NCBI GenBank assembly: GCA_035934405.1
Contig: DASYXW010000007.1
Coordinates: 1 to 13,751 of the forward strand
Direction: 5' to 3'
Length of the DNA: 13,751 nt
From: DASYXW01 sp035934405
Lineage (GTDB): Bacteria > Acidobacteriota > Terriglobia > UBA7540
Under the pieces are notes generated by a model. The model saw only the letters and a program-made list of their open reading frames with translations, was not told where the DNA came from and made no database searches. Position numbers and translations under genes: made by a program. Below are positions 6,542 to 13,076 of this stretch, piece by piece. Position 1 is the first letter of the stretch. Each line of letters begins with the position of its first letter.

Positions 6542-7933
6542 ATGAAAAGGCATCAGTGGAGCGGTTGCGTGCTGACGGCCGTTTTCGTCCTGGCGCAGGC
6601 GGCTGCGCTCGCGATGGCGCAGGGGACGATGGGCGCGGAGCCGAAGCTGCCGCCGGTCAAGTTCACTGACCAGCGCCTCGCGAACGGACTGCGGGTGATC
6701 ATCGCCGTGGACCACACGGCGCCGGTGTTCGGCATCGACGTTTGCTACAACACCGGCTCGCGCAACGAGCGCCCGGGCCGCACCGGCTTTGCGCACCTCT
6801 TCGAGCACATGATGTTTGAGGGGTCGGAGAACGTGGGCAAGGGCGAACACTTCATCCTGGTGCTGAACAACGGCGGCAACATGAACGGCACGACCAACAG
6901 CGACCGCACCACCTACTTCGAGTCGCTCCCGAAGAACCAGTTGGACCTGGCCCTCTTTCTCGAAAGCGACCGCATGGGGAAGCTGGCCGTGAACCAGGCC
7001 AATCTGGATAACCAGCGCAACGCCGTGCAGGAAGAGCGCCGGCTGGGGGTGGACAACCAGCCTTACGGCAAGGCCTTCCTCGACATCGACAATCTGGCGT
7101 ACGACAACTTTGCCTACAAGCACTCGACGATCGGTGAAATGAGCGACCTGAACGCCGCCGATTTGCAGGATGTGAAAGACTTTTTCCGCACCTACTACGC
7201 TCCCAACAACGCGGTGCTGACGCTGGTGGGGGATCTGGACCCGGCGGTGACGCTGGAAAAGGTAAAGAAATACTTTGGCGGGATTCCCTCGCAACCTGCG
7301 CCGCCGCCGGTGAGCATGACGGAGCCGGAGCATTATGGCGAGCGCACCGAGACCATCATGGACCCGCTGGCGCGCACTCCGCTGCTCATCATGGCCTACC
7401 ATATCCCGGCCGGCAACACAGCGGACAATTGGCCGTTTCAGGTGCTGCAGCAGGTGCTCGGCACGGGCGAGAGCTCCAGACTCTACCAGCACCTGGTGAA
7501 GGAGAAGCAGCTTGCCACCCAGGTTTTTGTCAACGCGGATTTCCGGCGCGGGCCGAGCCTCTTCTACATTTATGCCTTCCTGCGGCCGGGCGTGAAGCCG
7601 GAGGACGCCGAAAAGGTGGTGCTCGACGATATCGCGACGGTGCAGAAAGATGGGATCACCAGCGAGGAGCTCGAAAAGGCGCGGACGCAGTTTCTCACCC
7701 AGGAGATTCAGCAGAATCGCCCCACCGACCTCGGTACGGCGATCGAGATCGGAGACGACGCCGTGAACTTCAATGATCCGAACCTCATCAACACACAGTT
7801 TGACAAGTATGACGCGGTCACGGCGGATCAGGTGAAAGCGGCGGCGCAAAAATACCTGATCGATAAGGAACTGGCGGTGGTGACGGACCTGCCGGTGTCG
7901 CCGGCGGGCGGATCAGCGGCGGCGGGAAAGTAA
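6542..7933 (+). CDS. M16 family zinc peptidase, active subunit
   Basis: This 463-aa exported peptidase has a signal peptide at residues 1-26 (hydrophobic 'VLTAVFVLAQAAALAMA', predicted cut after AMA), so it should work in the periplasm. The inverted zinc motif HLFEH is at 85-89 within 'GFAHLFEHMMFEGSENVGKG'. The distal zinc-ligand Glu is E164 or E165 in 'VQEERRLGVDNQPYG', about 75 residues downstream as the family requires. The M16 N-terminal half is followed by the C-terminal half with 'SSRLYQHLVKEKQLA'. Length fits the M16B/processing-protease group rather than full-length pitrilysin (about 960 aa). The start is supported by AAGGGAG. The gene is followed after 40 nt by a second M16 protein that has lost the motif, matching the alpha/beta pairing of mitochondrial-type processing peptidases. 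The substrate is unknown. Confidence 0.93.
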   Translation: MKRHQWSGCVLTAVFVLAQAAALAMAQGTMGAEPKLPPVKFTDQRLANGLRVIIAVDHTAPVFGIDVCYNTGSRNERPGRTGFAHLFEHMMFEGSENVGKGEHFILVLNNGGNMNGTTNSDRTTYFESLPKNQLDLALFLESDRMGKLAVNQANLDNQRNAVQEERRLGVDNQPYGKAFLDIDNLAYDNFAYKHSTIGEMSDLNAADLQDVKDFFRTYYAPNNAVLTLVGDLDPAVTLEKVKKYFGGIPSQPAPPPVSMTEPEHYGERTETIMDPLARTPLLIMAYHIPAGNTADNWPFQVLQQVLGTGESSRLYQHLVKEKQLATQVFVNADFRRGPSLFYIYAFLRPGVKPEDAEKVVLDDIATVQKDGITSEELEKARTQFLTQEIQQNRPTDLGTAIEIGDDAVNFNDPNLINTQFDKYDAVTADQVKAAAQKYLIDKELAVVTDLPVSPAGGSAAAGK

Positions 7934-7973
7934 GGCAGAAGGCAGAGGGACATTTAGGGCAGAGGGACAAGCG
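7934..7973 (+). repeat. 12-bp direct repeat carrying duplicated Shine-Dalgarno sequences
   Basis: The 40-nt spacer between the two M16 genes contains GGCAGAGGGACA twice (7941-7952 and 7958-7969), 17 nt apart. Each copy contains the SD-like AGAGGG. The second copy is correctly spaced for ATG 7974; the first is too far upstream to serve it directly. Confidence 0.7.
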
Positions 7974-9446
7974 ATGAGACGAACCGTAACGATCTTGACG
8001 GTAATCCTGACGGTGCGAGGGGTAGCCCTCGGCCAGGGCCAGGGCCAGGGCGGGGAACAGCACGAGGCTTCCGTCTCCAAGGTCGTGCGCTTGAACCGCG
8101 CCCCAGTGTCGAAGGAGATTCTGAAGGTGACTTTGCCCCGGCCCACCGTTACGAAACTACCCAACGGGCTCACCGTGCTTGTGCTCGAACAGCACAAGCT
8201 GCCCACGGTGGCGTTCAATCTGTGGATCAAGTCGGGCGCCATGTCGGACCCGCAAGACATTCCCGGCCTTGCCAGCTTCACCGCCGACATGTTGCGCGAG
8301 GGCACCAGCCACCGGACGAGCGCGCAATTGGCCACCGACGTGGACCAGATTGGGGCCAGCCTCAACGCCTCCGCCCCATTCGGCTCGAACACCACGACGG
8401 TGGCCGCCTCGGGCCTCTCGCCCAACACGGAGCAGATCTTCGGCATCCTGAGCGACGTGGTGTTGAACCCCACCTTTCCCGCCGATGAGCTCGACAAGTA
8501 CAAGAAGCGGCAACTGGCAGACCTCGAGCAGGAGAAGTCGCAGCCGTCTTTCCTGGGCCGAGAGAAGTTCCGTCAGGCTCTTTACCGTGACTTTCCGGCA
8601 GCGGTTACGTCGGCGACGCCGGAATCGGTGGAGCACGCCACGCCGGAACTGCTGAAGAAGTTCCATGACGAATACTACGCGCCGAACAATGCCATTCTGG
8701 GCGTTGTGGGCGATGTGAAGTCCGATGAAGTGGTAGCGCTGGCGAAGAAGTATTTCGGCGCCTGGCAGGGTCACCAGGTGGAGCATTTTGACTTTGAGAA
8801 GCTCCCTCCGCCGGCAGCCTATCAGATCTCCCTGGTGGATCGCCCGGGCTCGGTGCAGACGAACATCTTGGCGGGCGACTACGGGGCGCGGCGCGTGGAC
8901 CCGGACTATGTGGCGCTGCGGGTGATGAATCAGGTGGTCGGCGGCGGACCCCAGGCGCGGCTCTTCCTCAACCTGCGCGAAGAAAAAGGGTATACGTATG
9001 GAGCTTACAGCAGTGTCGGTGACGACAATTACCGTGAGCCGTGGGCGGCGAATACGGAAGTGCGCACCGCGGTCACCGACGGCTCCATGCACGAGCTGAT
9101 GTACGAATTCAAGCGGATTCGCAACCAGCAAGTGCCCGAGACTGAGCTGGACGAGGCGCGCCACGCCATCGTGGCCAGTTTCGCCCTGTCCCTGGAACGT
9201 CCACAACAACTCCTTACCGACTGGCTGCTGGTCCAGGACTACGGGCTGCCGCAGAACTACTGGGACCGCTATCCGGTGGAAGTCGCTCAAGTGAGTCCGG
9301 CCGCCGTCCAGGAGGCCGCCAAAAAGTACGTTGACCTCGATCACCTGCAGGTGGTCTGCGTGGGCGACGCCAAGCAAATCAAGAGCGTGCTGGAAAAGTA
9401 CGGCCCGGTGGAAGAGTACGACGCGAACGGCAAGCGGCTGAACTAG
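7974..9446 (+). CDS. M16 family peptidase-like protein, inactive partner subunit
   Basis: This 490-aa protein has an N-terminal signal sequence ('MRRTVTILTVILTVRGVALG') followed by a GQGQGQGG linker. It has the same two-domain M16 architecture as its neighbour, but where the active subunit has HxxEH this one reads SFTAD (101-105) in 'PGLASFTADMLREGT', so all three catalytic and zinc residues are lost. The partner-type signature 'LFLNLREEKGYTYGAYSS' (329-346) is intact. In processing peptidases this kind of subunit contributes the glycine-rich/Arg-Tyr substrate-binding face to a heterodimer. Gene order, 40-nt spacing and a shared terminator support a complex with the upstream subunit. The linker is encoded by three perfect GGCCAG hexamers (8031-8048), which could vary in number. 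Confidence 0.92.
   Translation: MRRTVTILTVILTVRGVALGQGQGQGGEQHEASVSKVVRLNRAPVSKEILKVTLPRPTVTKLPNGLTVLVLEQHKLPTVAFNLWIKSGAMSDPQDIPGLASFTADMLREGTSHRTSAQLATDVDQIGASLNASAPFGSNTTTVAASGLSPNTEQIFGILSDVVLNPTFPADELDKYKKRQLADLEQEKSQPSFLGREKFRQALYRDFPAAVTSATPESVEHATPELLKKFHDEYYAPNNAILGVVGDVKSDEVVALAKKYFGAWQGHQVEHFDFEKLPPPAAYQISLVDRPGSVQTNILAGDYGARRVDPDYVALRVMNQVVGGGPQARLFLNLREEKGYTYGAYSSVGDDNYREPWAANTEVRTAVTDGSMHELMYEFKRIRNQQVPETELDEARHAIVASFALSLERPQQLLTDWLLVQDYGLPQNYWDRYPVEVAQVSPAAVQEAAKKYVDLDHLQVVCVGDAKQIKSVLEKYGPVEEYDANGKRLN
8031..8048 (+). repeat. Hexanucleotide tandem repeat (GGCCAG)3
   Basis: Three perfect copies of GGCCAG encode Gly-Gln repeats immediately after the signal peptide of the inactive M16 subunit. 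Change in copy number would keep the reading frame and only alter linker length. Confidence 0.7.
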
Positions 9447-9450
9447 CGTT

Positions 9451-9485
9451 GAGCGCCGGCACTCCGCCGGCGCTCCCTCATTTTT
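9451..9485 (+). terminator. Intrinsic terminator of the M16 operon
   Basis: A perfect 10-bp GC-rich stem, GAGCGCCGGC (9451-9460) with GCCGGCGCTC (9466-9475), has a 5-nt loop. It begins 4 nt after the stop codon and is followed by CCTCATTTTT (run of five T at 9481-9485). The T-run lies inside the last codons of the convergent MFS gene (Glu-Lys-stop read from the other strand). The hairpin is symmetrical, so it could also help end the minus-strand transcript, although no U-tract is present on that side. Confidence 0.85.
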
Positions 9486-10713
9486 CCGCTTTCACTCCGA
9501 AGATCATCAAAAGACATCCTGCAACCGCCACCGCCGCCAGCACCGTCATGATGTAAACCGGCGGCAGTTGCGCGAGCGCGCCGGCCACCGGAGCGCCGGT
9601 GGCGCTGCCGAGGTACTGCAGCGTGTGGAACGTGCCGAGCGTGGTGCCGGTGGCGCCTTCGGGCGCGGCACGGCTCGCGAGGCTTGGAAGGACCGGCTCG
9701 AGTCCGGTAAATCCGATGAGAAAGATCATGCCGGGAACGAGCACGGAGGCGAGATGGCGCGGATCGAAACCACCGAGGGAAGGGCGAAAGAGCAACAGCG
9801 CGCTCGCGAACAGGATCGCATAGGCGAGCGCCGCCAGACCCCGGCCCGCGCCGCGGTCGGCGCCGGTGGAAAATGCGAACATGGTGACGCCGCTCGCCAG
9901 CACCATCGGCAGCAGCACGTGGTAGTACTGCGACATCGCCAAGTGATGCTCGCCGGTGACGATGAGCGGAAAATAAAACCAGAATGCTGTCATGAACGTG
10001 TTCATCAGAAAGCCGCCGAGGTCGAGCGCCAGAACCTGACGAATCCTGAGGACCTTCAACACCGGTGTCGGTTCCGCGGGTCGCGGCGGGACCGGTGGAA
10101 GATAGCGCGCCAGCATCACGACGGTTCCGAGGCCGAGCACCCCGGTAAGCCAGAAGAGCGATTCGGGGCCGAAGCGTCCGGCGATCATTGGCCCGGCGAT
10201 CACCCCGAGGATGAACGAAACGCCGATGGGAATCCCGAGAATCGCCATGGCGGTCGAGCGGCGCTCGGGCGGGATCTGGTCGGAAACCGTGGCAAAGGCA
10301 GTGGCGGTAATCGCGCCGATGCCCTGGACGAGCCGGCCGAAGATGAGCTCGCCGATTTGGAGTCCGGGCGGAAACCAATGCGGCATGGCACAGAGGAACG
10401 AGCCCAGGCTGAAGATCGACATGCCGAGCAGCAGGACTTTGCGCCGCCCAATGCGGTCGGAAAGCCGCCCGAGGGGAAGCTCGGTCATGGCCATGGCCAG
10501 GCCATAACATCCGAACGCGAAGCCCACCAGGAATCGCGAATGTGTGAACTCGAGGCCGTAGAGCGTAAAAACGGGCAGGACGAGGAACAGGCCCAGCATG
10601 CGCAATCCGACGGCGGCGGCGAGCGCCAGAAGGATCTTGCGCTGGGTCGCGCTGAACGGAACGCGTGGTGTCTTTGCCGCGGTGCCTGTTTGCTCCGCTA
10701 TCTGTGTTGTCAC
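9478..10713 (-). CDS. MFS transporter, YajR-like, without a C-terminal YAM domain
   Basis: This 411-aa inner-membrane protein has about 12 hydrophobic helices. The first-helix motif 'LRMLGLFLVLPVFTLYGLEF' and MFS motif A 'GRLSDRIGRR' (residues 82-91) resemble the E. coli YajR group of proton-coupled drug/efflux-type carriers. 'GRLVQGIGAITATAFATVSD' is also YajR-like. E. coli YajR carries an extra cytoplasmic YAM domain after TM12; here the protein stops at 'MIFGVKAEK', so that domain is absent. The GTG start at 10713 overlaps the stop of the upstream gene (GTGA) and has AAAGG about six bases before it; the longer frame back to 10899 runs over that gene and is rejected. The substrate cannot be told from sequence. 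The last codons overlap the terminator of the convergent M16 operon. Confidence 0.85.
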   Translation of the reverse strand: MTTQIAEQTGTAAKTPRVPFSATQRKILLALAAAVGLRMLGLFLVLPVFTLYGLEFTHSRFLVGFAFGCYGLAMAMTELPLGRLSDRIGRRKVLLLGMSIFSLGSFLCAMPHWFPPGLQIGELIFGRLVQGIGAITATAFATVSDQIPPERRSTAMAILGIPIGVSFILGVIAGPMIAGRFGPESLFWLTGVLGLGTVVMLARYLPPVPPRPAEPTPVLKVLRIRQVLALDLGGFLMNTFMTAFWFYFPLIVTGEHHLAMSQYYHVLLPMVLASGVTMFAFSTGADRGAGRGLAALAYAILFASALLLFRPSLGGFDPRHLASVLVPGMIFLIGFTGLEPVLPSLASRAAPEGATGTTLGTFHTLQYLGSATGAPVAGALAQLPPVYIMTVLAAVAVAGCLLMIFGVKAEK

Positions 10714-11285
10714 GGGGCCTTTGCCACCAGCACGAGCCTGCCTGATGGGTAGCGGTAGAGCAGTCCGTTTGCTTGATGCGCGGCGTCCATGGGATTCACT
10801 GTCAGTTGGGCGCATCCTGGAAACGTGTCTTGACTCACCCCAGCGCTGACTACGACAACATGATTGTTGATTCGGAAAAGGCAAAACGGATGTCCCCATG
10901 CGTCGGCCCTGGATTGCGAAGGCACCGAGGTCAATGTCCTGCTCGTTTCGGGCAACTTCGCGGTCGTTTTCATCTCACGTGTTAGGGCGAGAGCGAGTCC
11001 TGCCGCGCTGGCATAAGTGTCCGCAAGTTGCGCACGTTTCTTGATCTCCTCCGGCGGAAGGTCGGCGACCAAAGTCGGAGAAGTTAACTCAGTCCCCACT
11101 TGGAAAGGCGTGGCCGCCTCCCGAGTCACAGCTTCGCTAACACCAGCCTTAAAAAGGTCACCAAGCCCTTGGACATCAGTGTGCCGAAGTCCCCGGTTCG
11201 CGAAATAATCTCCTACCCCCAGAGAGGCCACGATAGCGGCCGCTGTGCAAGCTACGGTGATAGCGATTAACTTCCAGCTCTTCAT
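10710..11285 (-). CDS. Membrane-anchored protein with pseudopilin-like C-terminal motif
   Basis: This 191-aa protein begins MKSWKLIAITVACTAAAIVASLGVG, a signal-anchor helix at about residues 5-24, so most of it should face the periplasm. The middle is helical ('DLPPEEIKKRAQLADTYASAAGLALALTREMKTT'). Near the C-terminus 'DAWGHPFCLFRINNHVVVVSAG' (128-149) resembles the DPWGxPY...VxSxG signature of type II secretion major pseudopilins (GspG), but there is no prepilin cleavage site, so it is not a pilin. Cys135 and Cys158 could form a disulfide bond. ATG 11285 is preferred because the 22 residues before it in the longer frame (from 11351) would precede the membrane helix; no good Shine-Dalgarno is visible. 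It overlaps the MFS gene by 4 bp (GTGA), so the two are probably co-translated. I do not recognise the family. Confidence 0.7.
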   Translation of the reverse strand: MKSWKLIAITVACTAAAIVASLGVGDYFANRGLRHTDVQGLGDLFKAGVSEAVTREAATPFQVGTELTSPTLVADLPPEEIKKRAQLADTYASAAGLALALTREMKTTAKLPETSRTLTSVPSQSRADAWGHPFCLFRINNHVVVVSAGVSQDTFPGCAQLTVNPMDAAHQANGLLYRYPSGRLVLVAKAP

Positions 11286-11406
11286 AATCGGGGGTCTCTG
11301 TTCCGCCGTTCTCTGTTCGTCACTCGTCACTACGTCAGTGCCTACCCGCATGTTTAGGAATTTGCGGCTATCAATTCGCCCGGCCGCTCACGAACGGAGG
11401 ACCGCC

Positions 11407-12261
11407 TTACACCTCAGCGAACTCCGCCACGGCGCCCGAAGGGAGCAAGCCTTTCTCGGCGCCGCGCGCGAGCAGCGTTTGCACCGCTCTGCGGCCGCGT
11501 TCGCCGTAATCGAGCGTCCATTCGTTCACGTACATGGAAATAAACCGGTCGGCGGTGGAGGCGTCAAGGCCGCGCGAGAACTGCATGGCGTATTCCAGCG
11601 CCTCCTCGCGGTGATCGAGGGCGTACTGAATGCTTTCCTTCATCAGGCGGGCGACGGCCTGAATCATCTCGGGGCCGAGCGAGCGCCGGATGGCATTGCC
11701 GCCGAGCGGCAGCGGCAGATGCGTTTCCTCGTCCCACCATTCGCCGAGGTCCACCACTTTGCTGAGGCCGTGATAGGCGTAAGTCAACTGGCCTTCGTGG
11801 ATGATCACTCCGGCATCGGCGTCGCCTGCCGCCACCCGCTCGATGATGCTGTCAAAGGGGGTAACCACGGGCTCGATGTCGGGTTCGAAGAGCCGCAGCG
11901 CTAGATACGCCGTCGTCATCAGACCAGGCACCGCTACCCGCTTGCCCTTCAGGTCGGCGGCACCCAGCGGCCCGCGCGCCACTACGACGGGTCCGTAGCG
12001 GTCGCCGAAGCTCGCGCCGCACGGCAGCAGAACGTAATGCCGGGAAAGGTAGGCGTAAGCATGGAAGGAAATCGCGGTGATGTCGTAAACGTCCTCGCGG
12101 GCTTTCTGGTTGAGTGTCTGAATGTCTTCGAGCACGTGCATGAACTTCAGGCCGTCGGTGCGAATCTTGTTCGTGGCCAGGGCGTAGAACATGAATGCGT
12201 CGTCCGAGTCGGGACTGTGCGCCAATTTCAATTCGCGTTGTGGGGTCACAATCGCGGCCAC
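11407..12261 (-). CDS. mqnD: 1,4-dihydroxy-6-naphthoate synthase MqnD
   Basis: This 284-aa cytoplasmic enzyme belongs to the MqnA/MqnD periplasmic-binding-protein-like fold. MqnD converts cyclic dehypoxanthinyl futalosine to 1,4-dihydroxy-6-naphthoate in the futalosine route to menaquinone. MqnD-type features are 'LAHSPDSDDAFMFYAL' (13-28), 'SFGDRYGPVVVA' (84-95), 'VPGLMTTAYLALRL' (111-124), 'GVIIHEGQLTY' with His155 as the likely active-site base (from memory of the Thermus enzyme), and 'DLGEWWDEETHLPLPLGGNAIRR' split across 171-193. MqnA proteins lack the SPxSDD opening. I chose GTG 12261, five bases after a GAGG; a TTG at 12276 and a GTG at 12249 are alternatives. No other mqn gene is in the window, so it is not in a complete pathway operon here. 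Its promoter faces the lysW-like gene. Confidence 0.85.
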   Translation of the reverse strand: MAAIVTPQRELKLAHSPDSDDAFMFYALATNKIRTDGLKFMHVLEDIQTLNQKAREDVYDITAISFHAYAYLSRHYVLLPCGASFGDRYGPVVVARGPLGAADLKGKRVAVPGLMTTAYLALRLFEPDIEPVVTPFDSIIERVAAGDADAGVIIHEGQLTYAYHGLSKVVDLGEWWDEETHLPLPLGGNAIRRSLGPEMIQAVARLMKESIQYALDHREEALEYAMQFSRGLDASTADRFISMYVNEWTLDYGERGRRAVQTLLARGAEKGLLPSGAVAEFAEV

Positions 12262-12310
12262 GCATTCCTCACACAATGGGGTAACCGAAGACTTCCCCTT
12301 TTGATGAGCT

Positions 12311-12340
12311 ACTGTAACACAGGGTGGCGGAGCGCTGCAA
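12311..12340 (-). promoter_or_regulatory. Extended -10 promoter of mqnD
   Basis: On the minus strand TTGCAG (12340-12335) is followed after 18 bp by TACAGT (12316-12311), preceded by TGT, which gives a TGn extended -10. The predicted start near 12304 leaves a leader of about 43 nt before GTG 12261. Confidence 0.45.
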
Positions 12341-12381
12341 TTCTTGCCGGTCGGTCTCGGCCCGGTATGGATTTCACACGC

Positions 12382-12411
12382 TGGACAGGATACGGCGAAA
12401 TGCCATAGACT
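12382..12411 (+). promoter_or_regulatory. Promoter of the lysW-like gene
   Basis: TGGACA (12382-12387) and TAGACT (12406-12411) are 18 bp apart. The predicted start near 12418 gives a leader of about 37 nt, ending in GGGAGGT (12443-12449) five bases before ATG 12455. It is back-to-back with the mqnD promoter. Confidence 0.5.
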
Positions 12412-12454
12412 TTTCCGGTAGGGGAAATCCAGTTGTCATCCTGGGAGGTGGAGG

Positions 12455-12628
12455 ATGCCTCATTGTCCGGAATGTGAAGCCGATATCGACCTAGAGGATG
12501 ATGACGTCGAGGAAGGCCACCGGTTGGATTGCCCCGACTGTGGCGCGGCGCTGGAAGTGGTCAGCACCAATCCGTTGGTGTTGAATGTGGTTCCCGATGA
12601 AGAAGAAGAGGAAGAACAGAACTGGTAG
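12455..12628 (+). CDS. LysW-like small zinc-binding protein with atypical C-terminus
   Basis: This 57-aa protein begins MPHCPECEADIDLEDDDVEE. Two CPxC knuckles (Cys4/Cys7 and Cys26/Cys29 in 'LDCPDCGAALEVVSTNPLVL') bind zinc, and 'ALEVV...PL.L' matches LysW, the amino-group carrier protein of the lysine/arginine pathway via aminoadipate. An acidic run follows (residues 48-54). Classical LysW ends in EDWGE, and substrate is attached to the last Glu. Here the protein stops at QNW, so the Gly-Glu and the attachment residue are missing. The GGGAGGT ribosome site is the strongest in the window. No lys or arg gene is adjacent; the neighbours are mqnD (divergent) and exported proteins. It may be a paralogue with another role, such as a zinc ribbon adaptor. 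The 3' end overlaps the next gene's longer start by 32 nt. Confidence 0.85.
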   Translation: MPHCPECEADIDLEDDDVEEGHRLDCPDCGAALEVVSTNPLVLNVVPDEEEEEEQNW

Positions 12629-13040
12629 CGAAGCCGGCCTCGAGTCGAAGCAACGGGGCGTGGCTTGTCGCTCGCAGCGGCGATACGGCTCGGTCGCGAT
12701 CATCCTGGTGGCCTGCAGCCTGACGCTCGCGCCCGCAGGCGTGATGGCGAAAAAGAAAAAGCCGCCCACCAAGACCGTGACTGGCGAAGTGTTGGACAAG
12801 GCCAACAATCCCATCGTGGGCGCGTCGGTTGAGCTCACCGACCTGCGTACCGGCAAGAAGCTGGCAATTTACTCCGAGGCCGGCGGGCGATACAGTTTTG
12901 CGGGGCTCGCGCCCACCGATGACTACCAGGTTCAGGCCACTCACCAGGGGCAGAGTTCAGAATTGCGAAAGGCAAGTTCACTTGACGACCGCCTGATTAT
13001 GGTGCTCAACCTGCATATTCCACCACCGCCGGAGCCGTGA
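12597..13040 (+). CDS. Exported carboxypeptidase-regulatory-like (CarboxypepD_reg) domain protein
   Basis: This is a small secreted or envelope protein (147 aa from this start). A hydrophobic stretch 'YGSVAIILVACSLTLAPAGVMA' followed by KKKKPP marks a signal peptide or anchor. The remainder, 'TVTGEVLDKANNPIVGASVELTDLRTG' through 'GGRYSFAGLAPTDDYQVQA', is a single beta-sandwich of the CarboxypepD_reg type, common in Bacteroidota and Acidobacteriota surface proteins, where it acts as a binding or spacer module. The start is unclear: ATG 12585 and ATG 12597 overlap the LysW-like gene and give an unusually long basic n-region, while GTG 12660 would give a normal signal peptide of about 30 residues and no overlap. 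None has a good Shine-Dalgarno. It ends PPPPEP. The next gene follows 36 nt later in the same frame. Confidence 0.7.
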   Translation: MKKKRKNRTGSEAGLESKQRGVACRSQRRYGSVAIILVACSLTLAPAGVMAKKKKPPTKTVTGEVLDKANNPIVGASVELTDLRTGKKLAIYSEAGGRYSFAGLAPTDDYQVQATHQGQSSELRKASSLDDRLIMVLNLHIPPPPEP

Positions 13041-13076
13041 CGTTTGGACGCGTTTCCCGAAACACCCCTTTGCCCT

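Noticed and set aside
10714..10899. Upstream extension of the MFS frame by 62 codons.
   Set aside because: It covers the 3' part of the coupled upstream gene in another frame, has no hydrophobic or conserved content, and the GTG at 10713 has a GTGA overlap and a plausible ribosome site.
11300..11340. Short direct repeat CGTCACT upstream of the small membrane protein gene as a possible iteron or CRISPR remnant.
   Set aside because: Only two 7-bp copies with no regular spacers; too little to support any repeat array.
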